Of a stretch of 64,000 bases of DNA, positions 9,619 through 20,434 are shown piece after piece; within the stretch, counting starts at the first letter, position 1; each line of letters opens with the position of its first letter. This stretch comes from Kocuria dechangensis (GTDB lineage: Bacteria; Actinomycetota; Actinomycetes; Actinomycetales; Micrococcaceae), in NCBI RefSeq assembly GCF_014636775.1, contig NZ_BMEQ01000004.1, positions 186,001 to 250,000 on the forward strand, written 5' to 3'. The notes beneath the pieces were generated by a model that was not told where the DNA came from, made no database searches, and saw only the letters and a list, made by a program, of their open reading frames with translations. A program made the position numbers and the translations under genes.

Positions 9619-10740
9619 TCAGGTGCGGACGACGACCTCGGCGCGCTGGAACTCCTTGAGGTCCAGGTAGCCGGTGGTGGCCATCGACCGGCGCAGCGCG
9701 CCCACGAGGTTGGAGGTCCCGTCCACGTGGCGGGACGGGCCGAAGAGCACCTCCTCGAGGGGGCCGACGGTCCCGACCCGGGTACGCAGCCCCCGCGGCA
9801 GGTGCCCGTGGTGGGCCTCCGCGCCCCAGTGCCACCCCTGGCCGGGGGCCTCGTCGGCGCGGGCCAGGGCGGTGCCGAGCATCACGGCGTCGGCGCCCAT
9901 CGCGAGCGCCTTCACGATGTCCCCGGAGACGCCCACGCCGCCGTCCGCGATGACGTGCACGTAGCGCCCGCCGGACTCGTCGAGGTAGTCGCGGCGGGCC
10001 GCGGCCACGTCGGAGATGGCCGTGGCCATGGCCGCGTGGATGCCGAGGGTGGTCTGGGTGCGCAGCGACGCGCCGCCGCCGAAGCCGACGAGGACGCCCG
10101 CCGCGCCCGTGCGCATGAGGTGCAGCGCGGGGGTGTACCCGGCGGCCCCGCCCACGATGACGGGGACGTCGAGGTCGTAGATGAACTTCTTGAGGTCCAG
10201 CGGCTCCTGGTTGCGGGAGACGTGCTCGGCCGAGACCGTGGTCCCGCGGATCACGAAGACGTCCACGCCCGCGGCGAGGACGGTCCGGTAGTGCTCCGCC
10301 GTGCGCTGCGGGGTGAGCGAGCCGGCCACGATCACCCCGGCCTCGCGGACCTGGGCCAGCCGGGCGGTGATCAGCTCCGGCTGCACGGGCGCCTCGTAGA
10401 GCTCCTGCATCCGGCGGGTCGCGGCCGGGGCGTCCTCGCCGCCGAGGTCGGCGATCTCGTCGAGGACGGCCTGCGGGTCCTCGTAGCGCGTCCACAGGCC
10501 CTCCAGGTCGAGCACGCCCAGGCCGCCGGCCCGGCCGAGCGCGATGGCGGTCTCCGGGGAGGTCACCGAGTCCATCGGGGCGCCCAGGAACGGGATGGAG
10601 AAGCGGTAGGCGTCGATCTGCCAGTCCGTGGAGACGTCCTGCGGGTCGCGGGTGCGGCGGGAGGGGACGAGGGCGATCTCGTCGAGGGAGTAGGTGCGGC
10701 GGGCGCGCTTGGACCGGCCGATCTCGATGTCGTAGCTCAT
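9619..10740 (-). CDS. guaB3: GuaB3-family IMP dehydrogenase-related protein
   Basis: A 373-residue TIM-barrel protein of the IMPDH family lacking the CBS domains. It has the actinobacterial GuaB3 features KRARRTYSLDEIALVPSRRT at the N-terminus and GGRYVHVIADGGVG around the phosphate site. The loop that in IMPDH carries the catalytic Cys (GPGSICTTR in the neighbour guaB) reads VGFGGGASLRTQ here, with no Cys. Classical IMPDH chemistry is therefore doubtful, as for other actinobacterial GuaB3 proteins. It sits 34 nt after guaB on the same strand, so co-transcription is expected. The C-terminal SMATTGYLDLKEFQRAEVVV is typical of the family. The ATG at 10738-10740 precedes the conserved N-terminus directly. 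Confidence 0.93.
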   Translation of the reverse strand: MSYDIEIGRSKRARRTYSLDEIALVPSRRTRDPQDVSTDWQIDAYRFSIPFLGAPMDSVTSPETAIALGRAGGLGVLDLEGLWTRYEDPQAVLDEIADLGGEDAPAATRRMQELYEAPVQPELITARLAQVREAGVIVAGSLTPQRTAEHYRTVLAAGVDVFVIRGTTVSAEHVSRNQEPLDLKKFIYDLDVPVIVGGAAGYTPALHLMRTGAAGVLVGFGGGASLRTQTTLGIHAAMATAISDVAAARRDYLDESGGRYVHVIADGGVGVSGDIVKALAMGADAVMLGTALARADEAPGQGWHWGAEAHHGHLPRGLRTRVGTVGPLEEVLFGPSRHVDGTSNLVGALRRSMATTGYLDLKEFQRAEVVVRT

Positions 10741-10774
10741 GGTGTCCTTTCCGGACGGTGCGGGGCCGGGGCGC

Positions 10775-12340
<1,566 letters not shown>

Positions 12341-12390
12341 CGGGCCGCCCCGGGAGCCGCGGGCGGGCCCCGCGGCGGATGTGCGTGACC

Positions 12391-14490
12391 TCACGGCAGC
12401 GCGGGGGCCTCGACGCCGTCGGAGGCCAGGGCCTCGCCGACCCGCTGCGCGAACATCGGCGCCAGGGTGGCCGAGTAGACACGGCTGAGGTGGTCGTCGT
12501 CGAAGTAGACGTAGACGTTGCCCACGACGGGCCGGCACTGCTCCTCGGGGCAGACCAGGTCGGTCATGTCCACGGCGGAGAAGCGCTCCAGCTCCTGCGC
12601 CAGCGGCGCCTGCGGGTCCGGGGTGCCGAGCATCGGGTGCGTGTACACGCACTCCGGGGCGTCCGCGCCGTGCTCGATCGCGCACTCGCCGGGCTCCGTC
12701 CCGAAGCGGGGGACGTCACGCACGCCGACCACCTGCACGCCGCGGGCGTCGAGCTCCCGGACCCGCTCCTCGAGCCCCGGCTTCCAGAACTCGCCCGAGG
12801 GGTTGGTGAAGGTGCCCTGGACGAACATCAGGTCCGGGTCCACCGACTCGAGCACGTCGTCGGTGCCCTCGAACCAGCGCCGGCACGTCTCGGACGCGGG
12901 CTGCTCCTCGGCCGTGGTGTACAAGCACCCGGGCATGAGGTAGACCACCAGGCGCCAGCCGTTGGCCTCGGCGAGGGGCTTCAGGGCCGGCAGCCAGTGC
13001 TGCATGTGGCTGTTGCCCGTGACCAGCACGGTCTTCGCGGGGTCCGCCTGGGCCACGGTCTCGTGGCAGAACTCGCGGTAGGCGTCGCCGAGGGCGACGT
13101 CCTCCGGGCAGGGCTCCCCCACCGGGGAGGCGCCGGCGGGCAGGTCCTCGGGCAGGGGCAGCGTGGGCGCGGCCGGGTCCCCCTGGAACCGGAAGCCGGG
13201 CAGCAGGACGGCCGCCCCGGGGTTGTTGACGTGCTGGGCGGCGGCGATGCGGGCGTCGCGCCGCTCGTCGAGGACGTGCCACGACCCCAGGGGCAGGGCG
13301 ACCAGGCCCAGGCTCACCGCGATGGACACCGCCAGCGTCCGCCGGCCGCGCTCGGGCCAGGCCCAGCGCTTCAGGGGGTTCTCGACGTACCGGGTGGCCA
13401 GCACGGCCAGCACGAGCGAGAGCAGGATGATCGCCGCGCCCGAACGGGGCCCGGCCATCGGCCGGTCGCGGAGCACCAGGTAGGTGATCAGCAGCGGCCA
13501 GTGCACGAGGTACAGGGCGTAGGAGGCGTCGCCCAGCCGCACGAGCGGGCGGGAGGACAGGAGCCGGTCCACGCCCGCCGGGGAGCCGGACTGCCCGGCC
13601 ACGATGATCGCGGCCGCGGACAGCAGCGGCCACAGGGCGATCCAGCCGGGGAACGCCCCCTGCACGTCGACGACCAGCCCGACCGTGAGCATCCCGGCCA
13701 GCCCGAGCCAGCCGAGGAGGACCCGCGCCCACCGGGGCGGGCGCAGGTACGGCACGGCCAGGGCCAGGAGGGAGCCCAGGGCGAACTCCCACAGCCGGGC
13801 CCGGGTGTCGAAGTACGCGAAGGCCTGGTCCGTGGCGGTGACGTGCACCGAGTACGCCAGGGAGGCGGCGAAGATCACGCCGAAGGCCACCGCCAGCACC
13901 GGCACGGGGCGCCACCGGCCCCGCCGGCTCAGCAGTGCCGCCAGCCCGAAGACCAGCGGCCACAGCAGGAACACCTGGCCCTGCACGGACAGGGACCAGA
14001 AGTGCTGGAACGGCGAGGCCGTCGAGTGGTCGGCGGCGTAGTAGTCCACGGCCGCGGCCGCCAGCGCCCAGTTCTCGGCGTAGAGCAGCGAGGCCCACGC
14101 CTCGGTGCGGAGCTGCTCGACCTGCTCCGGCGGGAAGAGGAGCGCGACCAGCACGAGGGTCGCCAGGACGGTGAGGGCCGCCAGGGGCAGCAGCCGCTTG
14201 AACACGTGCAGCCAGTAGCGGCCCAGCGCCAGTGGCCGGCCGGCCTCGAGCTTGCGCGCGAAGGAGAGGGTGAGGAAGAACGCCGAGATGAGCAGGAAGA
14301 TGTCCACTCCCCCGGAGACCCGGCCGAGGAACACGTGGTAGGCCACCACGAGCAGCACGGCCAGCGCCCGCAGCCCCTGCACCTCGGGGCGGAACCCGGA
14401 GTACCGGTCCGCGCCGCGGCCGGGCCGCGCGCTCCGGTGGCGCGGGGCCCGGGCCGGGGGGCCGGAGACGGGTGCGCTGAGGGTCGGCAT
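12391..14490 (-). CDS. Acyltransferase-3 membrane protein with C-terminal SGNH domain (OafA type)
   Basis: A 699-residue protein expected to O-acylate a cell-surface glycan. The N-terminal half is an acyltransferase-3 domain with about ten membrane helices. It has RALAVLLVVAYHVFLG with the key His, then SGGVDIFLLISAFFLTL, where the usual ISGF reads ISAF. The C-terminal part (about 450-699) is an SGNH hydrolase-like domain: block I reads VTGNSHMQHW (Asn instead of the common Asp), and the Asp-His block is DDDHLS near the end. The start at 14488-14490 is preferred over an in-frame GTG at 14532: AGGAGG lies some 10 nt before the ATG, and a TAGGGT box at 14536-14541 would place the transcript start just inside the longer frame. 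The acyl group and target are unknown. Confidence 0.88.
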   Translation of the reverse strand: MPTLSAPVSGPPARAPRHRSARPGRGADRYSGFRPEVQGLRALAVLLVVAYHVFLGRVSGGVDIFLLISAFFLTLSFARKLEAGRPLALGRYWLHVFKRLLPLAALTVLATLVLVALLFPPEQVEQLRTEAWASLLYAENWALAAAAVDYYAADHSTASPFQHFWSLSVQGQVFLLWPLVFGLAALLSRRGRWRPVPVLAVAFGVIFAASLAYSVHVTATDQAFAYFDTRARLWEFALGSLLALAVPYLRPPRWARVLLGWLGLAGMLTVGLVVDVQGAFPGWIALWPLLSAAAIIVAGQSGSPAGVDRLLSSRPLVRLGDASYALYLVHWPLLITYLVLRDRPMAGPRSGAAIILLSLVLAVLATRYVENPLKRWAWPERGRRTLAVSIAVSLGLVALPLGSWHVLDERRDARIAAAQHVNNPGAAVLLPGFRFQGDPAAPTLPLPEDLPAGASPVGEPCPEDVALGDAYREFCHETVAQADPAKTVLVTGNSHMQHWLPALKPLAEANGWRLVVYLMPGCLYTTAEEQPASETCRRWFEGTDDVLESVDPDLMFVQGTFTNPSGEFWKPGLEERVRELDARGVQVVGVRDVPRFGTEPGECAIEHGADAPECVYTHPMLGTPDPQAPLAQELERFSAVDMTDLVCPEEQCRPVVGNVYVYFDDDHLSRVYSATLAPMFAQRVGEALASDGVEAPALP

Positions 14491-14535
14491 GGGCGGGGTT
14501 CCTCCTGGAGCGCCGGGACGTGGCAGGACCACAGC

Positions 14536-14541
14536 ACCCTA
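14536..14541 (-). promoter_or_regulatory. Possible -10 box of the acyltransferase gene
   Basis: TAGGGT on the minus strand. It would give a leader of about 40 nt containing the AGGAGG site of the ATG at 14490. Confidence 0.3.
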
Positions 14542-14568
14542 CTCGCGCGACCTGAGGAACGGCTGAAC

Positions 14569-14646
14569 GGCAGCGGCTCGGCGGGAGCGGCTCGGCGGGA
14601 GCGGCTCGGCGGGAGCGGCTCGGCGGGAGCGGCTCGGCGGGAACGG
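14569..14646. repeat. 14-bp tandem repeat, four full copies plus partial ends
   Basis: The unit GCGGGAGCGGCTCG occurs at 14581, 14595, 14609 and 14623 without mismatch, with a partial copy before (GGCAGCGGCTCG) and a diverged one after. It lies between the groEL terminator and the acyltransferase promoter, outside any gene. It is a likely slippage-prone, length-variable locus. Confidence 0.9.
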
Positions 14647-14647
14647 C

Positions 14648-14683
14648 GACGGACCCGCCCACCGGTGGTGGGACGGGTCCGTC
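14648..14683 (-). terminator. Terminator downstream of groEL
   Basis: An inverted repeat with arms GACGGACCCGCCCACC and a near-complementary right arm ending at 14683 (one mismatch), centred about 54 nt after the groEL stop. It is GC-rich and lacks a U-tract, as is common in high-GC actinobacteria. Confidence 0.65.
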
Positions 14684-14718
14684 GGCAACCGGGCGCCGGA
14701 CGCGGCGCCGGGCACGGC

Positions 14719-16437
<1,719 letters not shown>

Positions 16438-16463
16438 TCAGGACTGCGCGGTGTGCGCGGGGT

Positions 16464-16760
16464 CTACTTCTCGACGACGGCGAGCACGTCGCGGGCGGGG
16501 AGCACCAGGTACTCCTCGCCGTTGTACTTGACCTCGGTCCCGCCGTACTTGGAGAAGATCACGACGTCGCCCTCCTTGACGTCGACCGGGATGCGGTTCC
16601 CGGAGTCGTCGACACGACCCGGGCCGACGGCCAGGACCTTGCCCTCCTGGGGCTTCTCCTTGGCGGTGTCGGGAATGACGAGACCGGACGCGGTGGTCTG
16701 CTCAGCGGCGAGCGGCTGAACGACGATGCGATCCTCGAGGGGCTTGATGGAGACCGACAC
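16464..16760 (-). CDS. groES: Co-chaperonin GroES (10 kDa)
   Basis: Seven-subunit lid of the GroEL chamber. The 98 residues match family length: [20 protein letters not shown], the mobile loop [17 protein letters not shown], then VLAVGPGR and [17 protein letters not shown]. The GTG at 16758-16760 is preceded by AAGGGAGAG, and no alternative start fits. It is the first gene of the groESL operon. Its 5' leader carries a CIRCE palindrome, so HrcA repression is expected; hrcA itself is not in the window. Confidence 0.97.
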   Translation of the reverse strand: MSVSIKPLEDRIVVQPLAAEQTTASGLVIPDTAKEKPQEGKVLAVGPGRVDDSGNRIPVDVKEGDVVIFSKYGGTEVKYNGEEYLVLPARDVLAVVEK

Positions 16761-16879
16761 GATCTCTCCCTTTCTGTAGGCGTGGAAAACAATGGGCGAC
16801 CGCGGGCGGGGCCCGCCGTCGTGCTTCGGGCCGGTTGGCGCACCAACCGTCGTCGCGGTGCCGATCGATCGCCTGGCCC

Positions 16880-16906
16880 TTAGCACCCTCACCCGGAGAG
16901 TGCCAA
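16880..16906. promoter_or_regulatory. CIRCE operator 1 (HrcA site)
   Basis: TTAGCACCC, 9-nt spacer, GAGTGCCAA: close to the consensus TTAGCACTC-N9-GAGTGCTAA with one change per arm. It lies at and just after the predicted transcription start of groES, a position that would block transcription when HrcA binds. Confidence 0.9.
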
Positions 16907-16911
16907 GGCCA

Positions 16912-16940
16912 ACTGTAGGAGGGGGCTGGCAGTCGGTCAA
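16912..16940 (-). promoter_or_regulatory. Promoter of groESL
   Basis: On the minus strand, TTGACC (16935-16940), 17-nt spacer, TACAGT (16912-16917). The spacing is ideal for the main sigma factor. The -35 box falls inside the spacer of CIRCE 2, and the expected start point lies in CIRCE 1. Confidence 0.8.
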
Positions 16941-16952
16941 GGCGAGTGCCAG
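16926..16952. promoter_or_regulatory. CIRCE operator 2 (diverged HrcA site)
   Basis: CTGGCAGTC, 9-nt spacer, GAGTGCCAG: the right arm matches GAGTGC and the left arm is weaker, with the same 9-nt spacing as CIRCE 1. It surrounds the -35 box, so two HrcA dimers could cover the promoter. Confidence 0.7.
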
Positions 16953-17012
16953 CGCGGCGGACGGGACGCGGCAGCCAGGGGCAATTAGGGCACACGGGTG
17001 TTGCCCAATGAT

Positions 17013-17064
17013 TTGCCTCACCGGCCCGGCACCCCTTAGGTTGGCGCTAAGGCAGACCTAACCT
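17013..17064 (+). promoter_or_regulatory. Iron-regulated promoter: -35/-10 with overlapping DtxR/IdeR-like box
   Basis: TTGCCT (17013-17018), 18 nt, TAGGTT (17037-17042) form a plausible promoter for the siderophore binding-protein gene. The -10 box overlaps TTAGGTTGG (17036-17044), and ACCTAACCT (17056-17064) follows. Together these look like half-sites of the DtxR/IdeR iron box (consensus TTAGGTTAGSCTAACCTAA), although no single 19-mer is a close match. Repression under iron-replete conditions is inferred. The rest of the 425-nt space between groES and this gene (16761-17185) holds the groES control region and nothing else I recognise. Confidence 0.55.
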
Positions 17065-17185
17065 CGGCCGAGACAGGGTGCCCTCCCCGACGACCCGCGC
17101 ACAGGCGCGCAGGCCGTCGCGCCCACCGGACCCCCGACGGCGCCTCCCCGTGCGGGGCGCCGCCGGCCTTCGCAAAGGAACACCC

Positions 17186-18148
17186 ATGACCCGCACCCTC
17201 CTGAAGCGCTCCAGCGCCCTGCTCGCCGCGGCCTCCGCCCTGGCCCTCGCCGGCTGCTCGACCGGCGGCGCCGCGTCCGCCGGCAGCGCCGAGAGCTCGG
17301 CGGCCGGGACCGTCAGCGTGGAGCACGCCCAGGGCACCACCGAGGTCCCGGCCGACCCGGAGAACGTCATCACCTACGACCTCGGCGTGCTCGACTCCCT
17401 CGAGGCCCTCGGTGAGGACGTCCAGGGCCTGCCCAAGGGCTCGAGCCTGCCGGAGCAGTTCTCGAAGTACGAGTCGGACGAGTACGTCAACGCCGGGGCC
17501 CTGAAGGAGCCGGACCTCGAGTCGGTCGCCGAGGCGGACCCGGACCTCATCATCATCTCGGGGCGCACCGCGGAGTACTACGACGAGCTGTCCGAGATCG
17601 CCCCCACGGTCGACCTGAGCATCGACCAGGCCGACGCCATGGCCTCCTTCACCGAGCAGTCCGAGACCCTCGGGCGGATCTTCGGCAAGGAGGCCGAGGT
17701 GGAGGAGAAGCTCGCCGCGATCGACGAGCAGATCGAGCGGACGAAGGCCGGTGCCGCGGACGCCGGCTCGGCCCTGTTCCTGCTGACCAGCGCGGGCGAG
17801 GTCAACGCCTACGGCCCCGGCTCCCGCTTCGGCAACATCGTCTTCGACGCCCTGGGCCTGGAGTCGGCCGCCCAGGTCGAGGCCGAGGGCACCCACGGCG
17901 AGGCCGTCTCCTTCGAGGCGATCGCCGACGCGAACCCCGACCGGCTCTACGTCATCGACCGCGACACCACGATCGGCGAGTCCGGCGACGCCGCCCAGCA
18001 GGTGCTGGACAACGAGCTCGTCAACGGCACCACCGCGGCCCGGGAGGACAGGATCACCTACCTCGACGGCGCCGGCTGGTACCTCGTGGGCTTCGGCCTG
18101 AACAACCTCCCGGCCATGATCACCGAGGTCGAGGACTCCCTGTCCTGA
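17186..18148 (+). CDS. Iron-siderophore ABC transporter substrate-binding lipoprotein (FecB-like)
   Basis: Extracellular receptor for a ferric siderophore. The 320 residues start with a lipoprotein signal peptide, basic MTRTLLKR then hydrophobic, with lipobox LAGC (Cys24 lipidated). The periplasmic-binding fold has HAQGTTEVPADPENVITYDL, typical of FecB/FepB proteins, then ADPDLIIISGRTAEYYDELS and a C-terminal YLDGAGWYLVGFGLNN. The start at 17186 has AAAGGA 7 nt upstream and gives a proper signal peptide; longer frames read into the promoter. It is first in a binding protein-permease-permease-ATPase set. A strong hairpin after the stop may make this gene more expressed than the permeases. The siderophore is not predictable. 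Confidence 0.93.
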   Translation: MTRTLLKRSSALLAAASALALAGCSTGGAASAGSAESSAAGTVSVEHAQGTTEVPADPENVITYDLGVLDSLEALGEDVQGLPKGSSLPEQFSKYESDEYVNAGALKEPDLESVAEADPDLIIISGRTAEYYDELSEIAPTVDLSIDQADAMASFTEQSETLGRIFGKEAEVEEKLAAIDEQIERTKAGAADAGSALFLLTSAGEVNAYGPGSRFGNIVFDALGLESAAQVEAEGTHGEAVSFEAIADANPDRLYVIDRDTTIGESGDAAQQVLDNELVNGTTAAREDRITYLDGAGWYLVGFGLNNLPAMITEVEDSLS

Positions 18149-18164
18149 CCCCGGGGCCGGGCTC

Positions 18165-18213
18165 CCGGGCCGTCCCGCGCGGCGATCGCCACCGCCCGCG
18201 CGGGACGGCCCGG
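18165..18213 (+). terminator. Hairpin after the binding-protein gene (attenuator)
   Basis: An inverted repeat of about 18 bp: arm CCGGGCCGTCCCGCGCGG (18165-18182) against 18196-18213, with a 13-nt loop. It sits 17 nt after the lipoprotein stop and before the permease genes, so it likely gives partial termination and protects the upstream mRNA, as is common in ABC importer operons. Confidence 0.6.
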
Positions 18214-18272
18214 CCCCCTCTCCTCCCGCGGCCGCCCCTGGGGGCGGCCGCCCCCGACCCGGAAGGTCCCCG

Positions 18273-18296
18273 ATGACCGCCCACGCGCAGCGATGA
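18273..18296 (+). CDS. Seven-codon minigene coupled to the first permease gene
   Basis: ATG ACC GCC CAC GCG CAG CGA TGA encodes MTAHAQR. GGAAGG lies 6 nt before its ATG, an ideal ribosome site, whereas the permease ATG at 18293 has that site 26 nt away. The minigene's TGA overlaps the permease ATG as ATGA. It probably delivers ribosomes to the permease start by translational coupling. A start-site frameshift in the assembly is the main alternative. Confidence 0.4.
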   Translation: MTAHAQR

Positions 18297-19393
18297 ACCC
18301 CGCCGCGACCACAGCCCCGGCCCCTGCGACCCCCGGCACCGTGCCGGCGGGTCCTCCGTCGCCGGGCGCGCCCTCGGGGTCCGCGGCGGCCGTCCCCGGG
18401 GCCTCCGGCCGGCGCAACGCCCGCCGCCTCGCCGCCGCGAGCGCCGTGGTGCTGCTGCTCGCCGTGGTGAGCACGTTCGTGGGCGTCCTCGACGTCACGC
18501 CCTGGTCCCTGTGGCACCAGCTGGTCTCCGGGGACGCCGACGGCTTCTGGGCCTCGACGGAGATCCTCGCGGTCTCCCGCCTCCCCCGCACCGCCTCCGT
18601 CGTCCTGGCCGGGACGGCCCTTGCCGTGGCGGGGCTGATCATGCAGCTGATGGTCCGCAACAAGTTCGTGGAGCCCTCGACCGTGGGCACGGTCGAGTCG
18701 GCCTCCGCCGGGCTGCTCGTGGTCAGCATCTTCCTGCCCGCCGCCCCGCTGATGGCGAAGATGGGCTTCGCCGCGGTGTTCGCGGTCGCCGGCACCGCGC
18801 TGTTCCTGCTGGTCCTCCAGCGCGTGCCGCTGCGCAACACCCTGCTCGTGCCGCTCGTGGGCATCATGCTCGGCAACGTCATCGCCTCCCTCACCACGTT
18901 CTTCGCCTACCGCTTCGATCTGCTGCAGACCCTCAACTCCTGGATGATCGGGGACTTCTCCGGGGTGATCCGCGGCCGCTACGAGCTGCTGTGGCTGGTC
19001 CTGGCCCTGACCGTCGTGGGCTACGTGGCCGCGGACCGGTTCACGGTGGCTGGCATGGGCCAGGAGTTCACGACGAACCTCGGCATCGACTACCGCCGGG
19101 TCATGGCCCTGGGCCTGACGCTCGTGGCGCTGATCTCCGCCGTCGTGGTGGTGACCATCGGCTCGATCCCGTTCCTGGGCCTCGTGGTCCCCAACCTCGT
19201 CTCCATGCTGATCGGGGACAACGTGCGCCGCACGGTCCCGTGGGTCGCCGTCTTCGGCGCGGGCTTCGTCCTGGTGTGCGACATCGTGGCCCGCGTGATC
19301 CGGTACCCGTACGAGATCCCGGTCGGCACCATCGTGGCCGTGGTCGGCGCGGCCCTGTTCCTGACCATGCTGCTGAGGGGGCGCCGCCGATGA
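18293..19393 (+). CDS. FecCD-type siderophore ABC permease, first subunit
   Basis: Integral membrane half of the iron-siderophore importer. It has 366 residues: a Pro/Ala-rich cytoplasmic N-terminus (1-40), then about nine or ten membrane helices of the BtuC/FecCD fold. Family motifs include RLPRTASVVLAGTALAVAGL in the second-helix region and the coupling segment GSIPFLGLVVPNLV near the C-terminus, which contacts the ATPase. The start is not certain: the long N-terminal extension is low complexity, and the ATG depends on the minigene just upstream. The stop overlaps the next permease start (ATGA). The two permeases are expected to form a heterodimer. Confidence 0.92.
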   Translation: MNPAATTAPAPATPGTVPAGPPSPGAPSGSAAAVPGASGRRNARRLAAASAVVLLLAVVSTFVGVLDVTPWSLWHQLVSGDADGFWASTEILAVSRLPRTASVVLAGTALAVAGLIMQLMVRNKFVEPSTVGTVESASAGLLVVSIFLPAAPLMAKMGFAAVFAVAGTALFLLVLQRVPLRNTLLVPLVGIMLGNVIASLTTFFAYRFDLLQTLNSWMIGDFSGVIRGRYELLWLVLALTVVGYVAADRFTVAGMGQEFTTNLGIDYRRVMALGLTLVALISAVVVVTIGSIPFLGLVVPNLVSMLIGDNVRRTVPWVAVFGAGFVLVCDIVARVIRYPYEIPVGTIVAVVGAALFLTMLLRGRRR

Positions 19394-20421
19394 GCGCCGG
19401 CACCTCCCCCCTGCCCCCCTCCGTCACCACCGCCCCGCGCCTGCGGCGCCGCCCGTCCCTGTCACCCGCCGCCCTGTCCCCCGCCGCGTGGATCGGCGTC
19501 CTCGCGGTGCTGGCCGCCGCCTCGGTCGCCCTCTACCTGACGGTGGACCTCGGCGGGAACCTCGGCTACGTCCTGCCGCGGCGGGTCAACCGGGTGCTGA
19601 CCATGGTGCTCGTGGCCTACTCCGTGGGCGTGTCCACCGTGCTGTTCCAGACGATCACCGGGAACCGCATCCTCACCCCCTCCATCATGGGCTTCGACGC
19701 CCTGTACCTGCTGATCCAGACGGGGCTGGTGTTCTTCATCGGCTCCAGCGGGGTGGTCGCCCTCGGGTCCACCACCAAGTTCGGCGTCGAGCTGGCCCTC
19801 ATGGTGGCGTTCAGCTGGGCGATCTACCGCTGGCTGTTCACCGGCTCCGGCACGTCCCTGCACCTGGTGCTGCTCGTGGGCATCGTCTTCGGCACCATGT
19901 TCCGGGGCGTCTCCTCCCTGCTGCAGCGGCTGCTGGAGCCCAGCGAGTTCGTCGTCCTGCAGGACGCGATGTTCGCGTCCTTCACGAACGTGGACACCGG
20001 CCTGCTGCGCGTGTCCTTCGTCCTGGTCGGCCTGGCCAGCCTCGTGGTCCTCGGGCTGCGCCGCCAGTTCGACGTCCTGGCCCTGGGCCGGGACACCGCG
20101 ATCAGCCTGGGCATCGACCACGCCCGGGTGGTCACCGCCGTCCTCGTGGTCTGCTCCGTGCTCGTGGGCGTGTGCACCGCGCTGGTCGGGCCCATCACCT
20201 TCTTCGGCCTCATCGTGGCGAACCTGGCCTACGCGCTGTGCCGCCGGTTCCGGCACCGCCACGTCCTGCCGATCGCGGTGCTGCTCGGGATCATCGCCCT
20301 CGTGGGCGGGCAGGTGGTCCTCGAGCAGGTCTTCGCCTTCGACACGGCGCTGAGCATCGTGATCGAGTTCGCGGGCGGGCTGCTGTTCCTCGTCATGCTG
20401 CTGCGGGGGTCCATCAAGTGA
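19390..20421 (+). CDS. FecCD-type siderophore ABC permease, second subunit
   Basis: A 343-residue partner permease of the same FecCD fold, with a short basic N-terminus and about nine helices. It has RRVNRVLTMVLVAYSVGVST, NRILTPSIMGFDALYLLIQT and the coupling segment ALVGPITFFGLIVANLAY. NRILTPSIMGFDALY is the pattern of the CeuC/ViuG-like branch used for catecholate or related siderophores, though substrate remains inference. The start overlaps the preceding stop by 4 nt (ATGA), and the ATPase follows after 13 nt with GAAGGAG upstream. Operon structure is therefore tight. Confidence 0.92.
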   Translation: MSAGTSPLPPSVTTAPRLRRRPSLSPAALSPAAWIGVLAVLAAASVALYLTVDLGGNLGYVLPRRVNRVLTMVLVAYSVGVSTVLFQTITGNRILTPSIMGFDALYLLIQTGLVFFIGSSGVVALGSTTKFGVELALMVAFSWAIYRWLFTGSGTSLHLVLLVGIVFGTMFRGVSSLLQRLLEPSEFVVLQDAMFASFTNVDTGLLRVSFVLVGLASLVVLGLRRQFDVLALGRDTAISLGIDHARVVTAVLVVCSVLVGVCTALVGPITFFGLIVANLAYALCRRFRHRHVLPIAVLLGIIALVGGQVVLEQVFAFDTALSIVIEFAGGLLFLVMLLRGSIK

Positions 20422-20434
20422 GAAGGAGTGCACC

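Noticed and set aside
14569-14646. Could the regular repeats be a CRISPR array
   Set aside because: The units are 14 bp and directly abutting, with no spacers; no cas gene is in the window.
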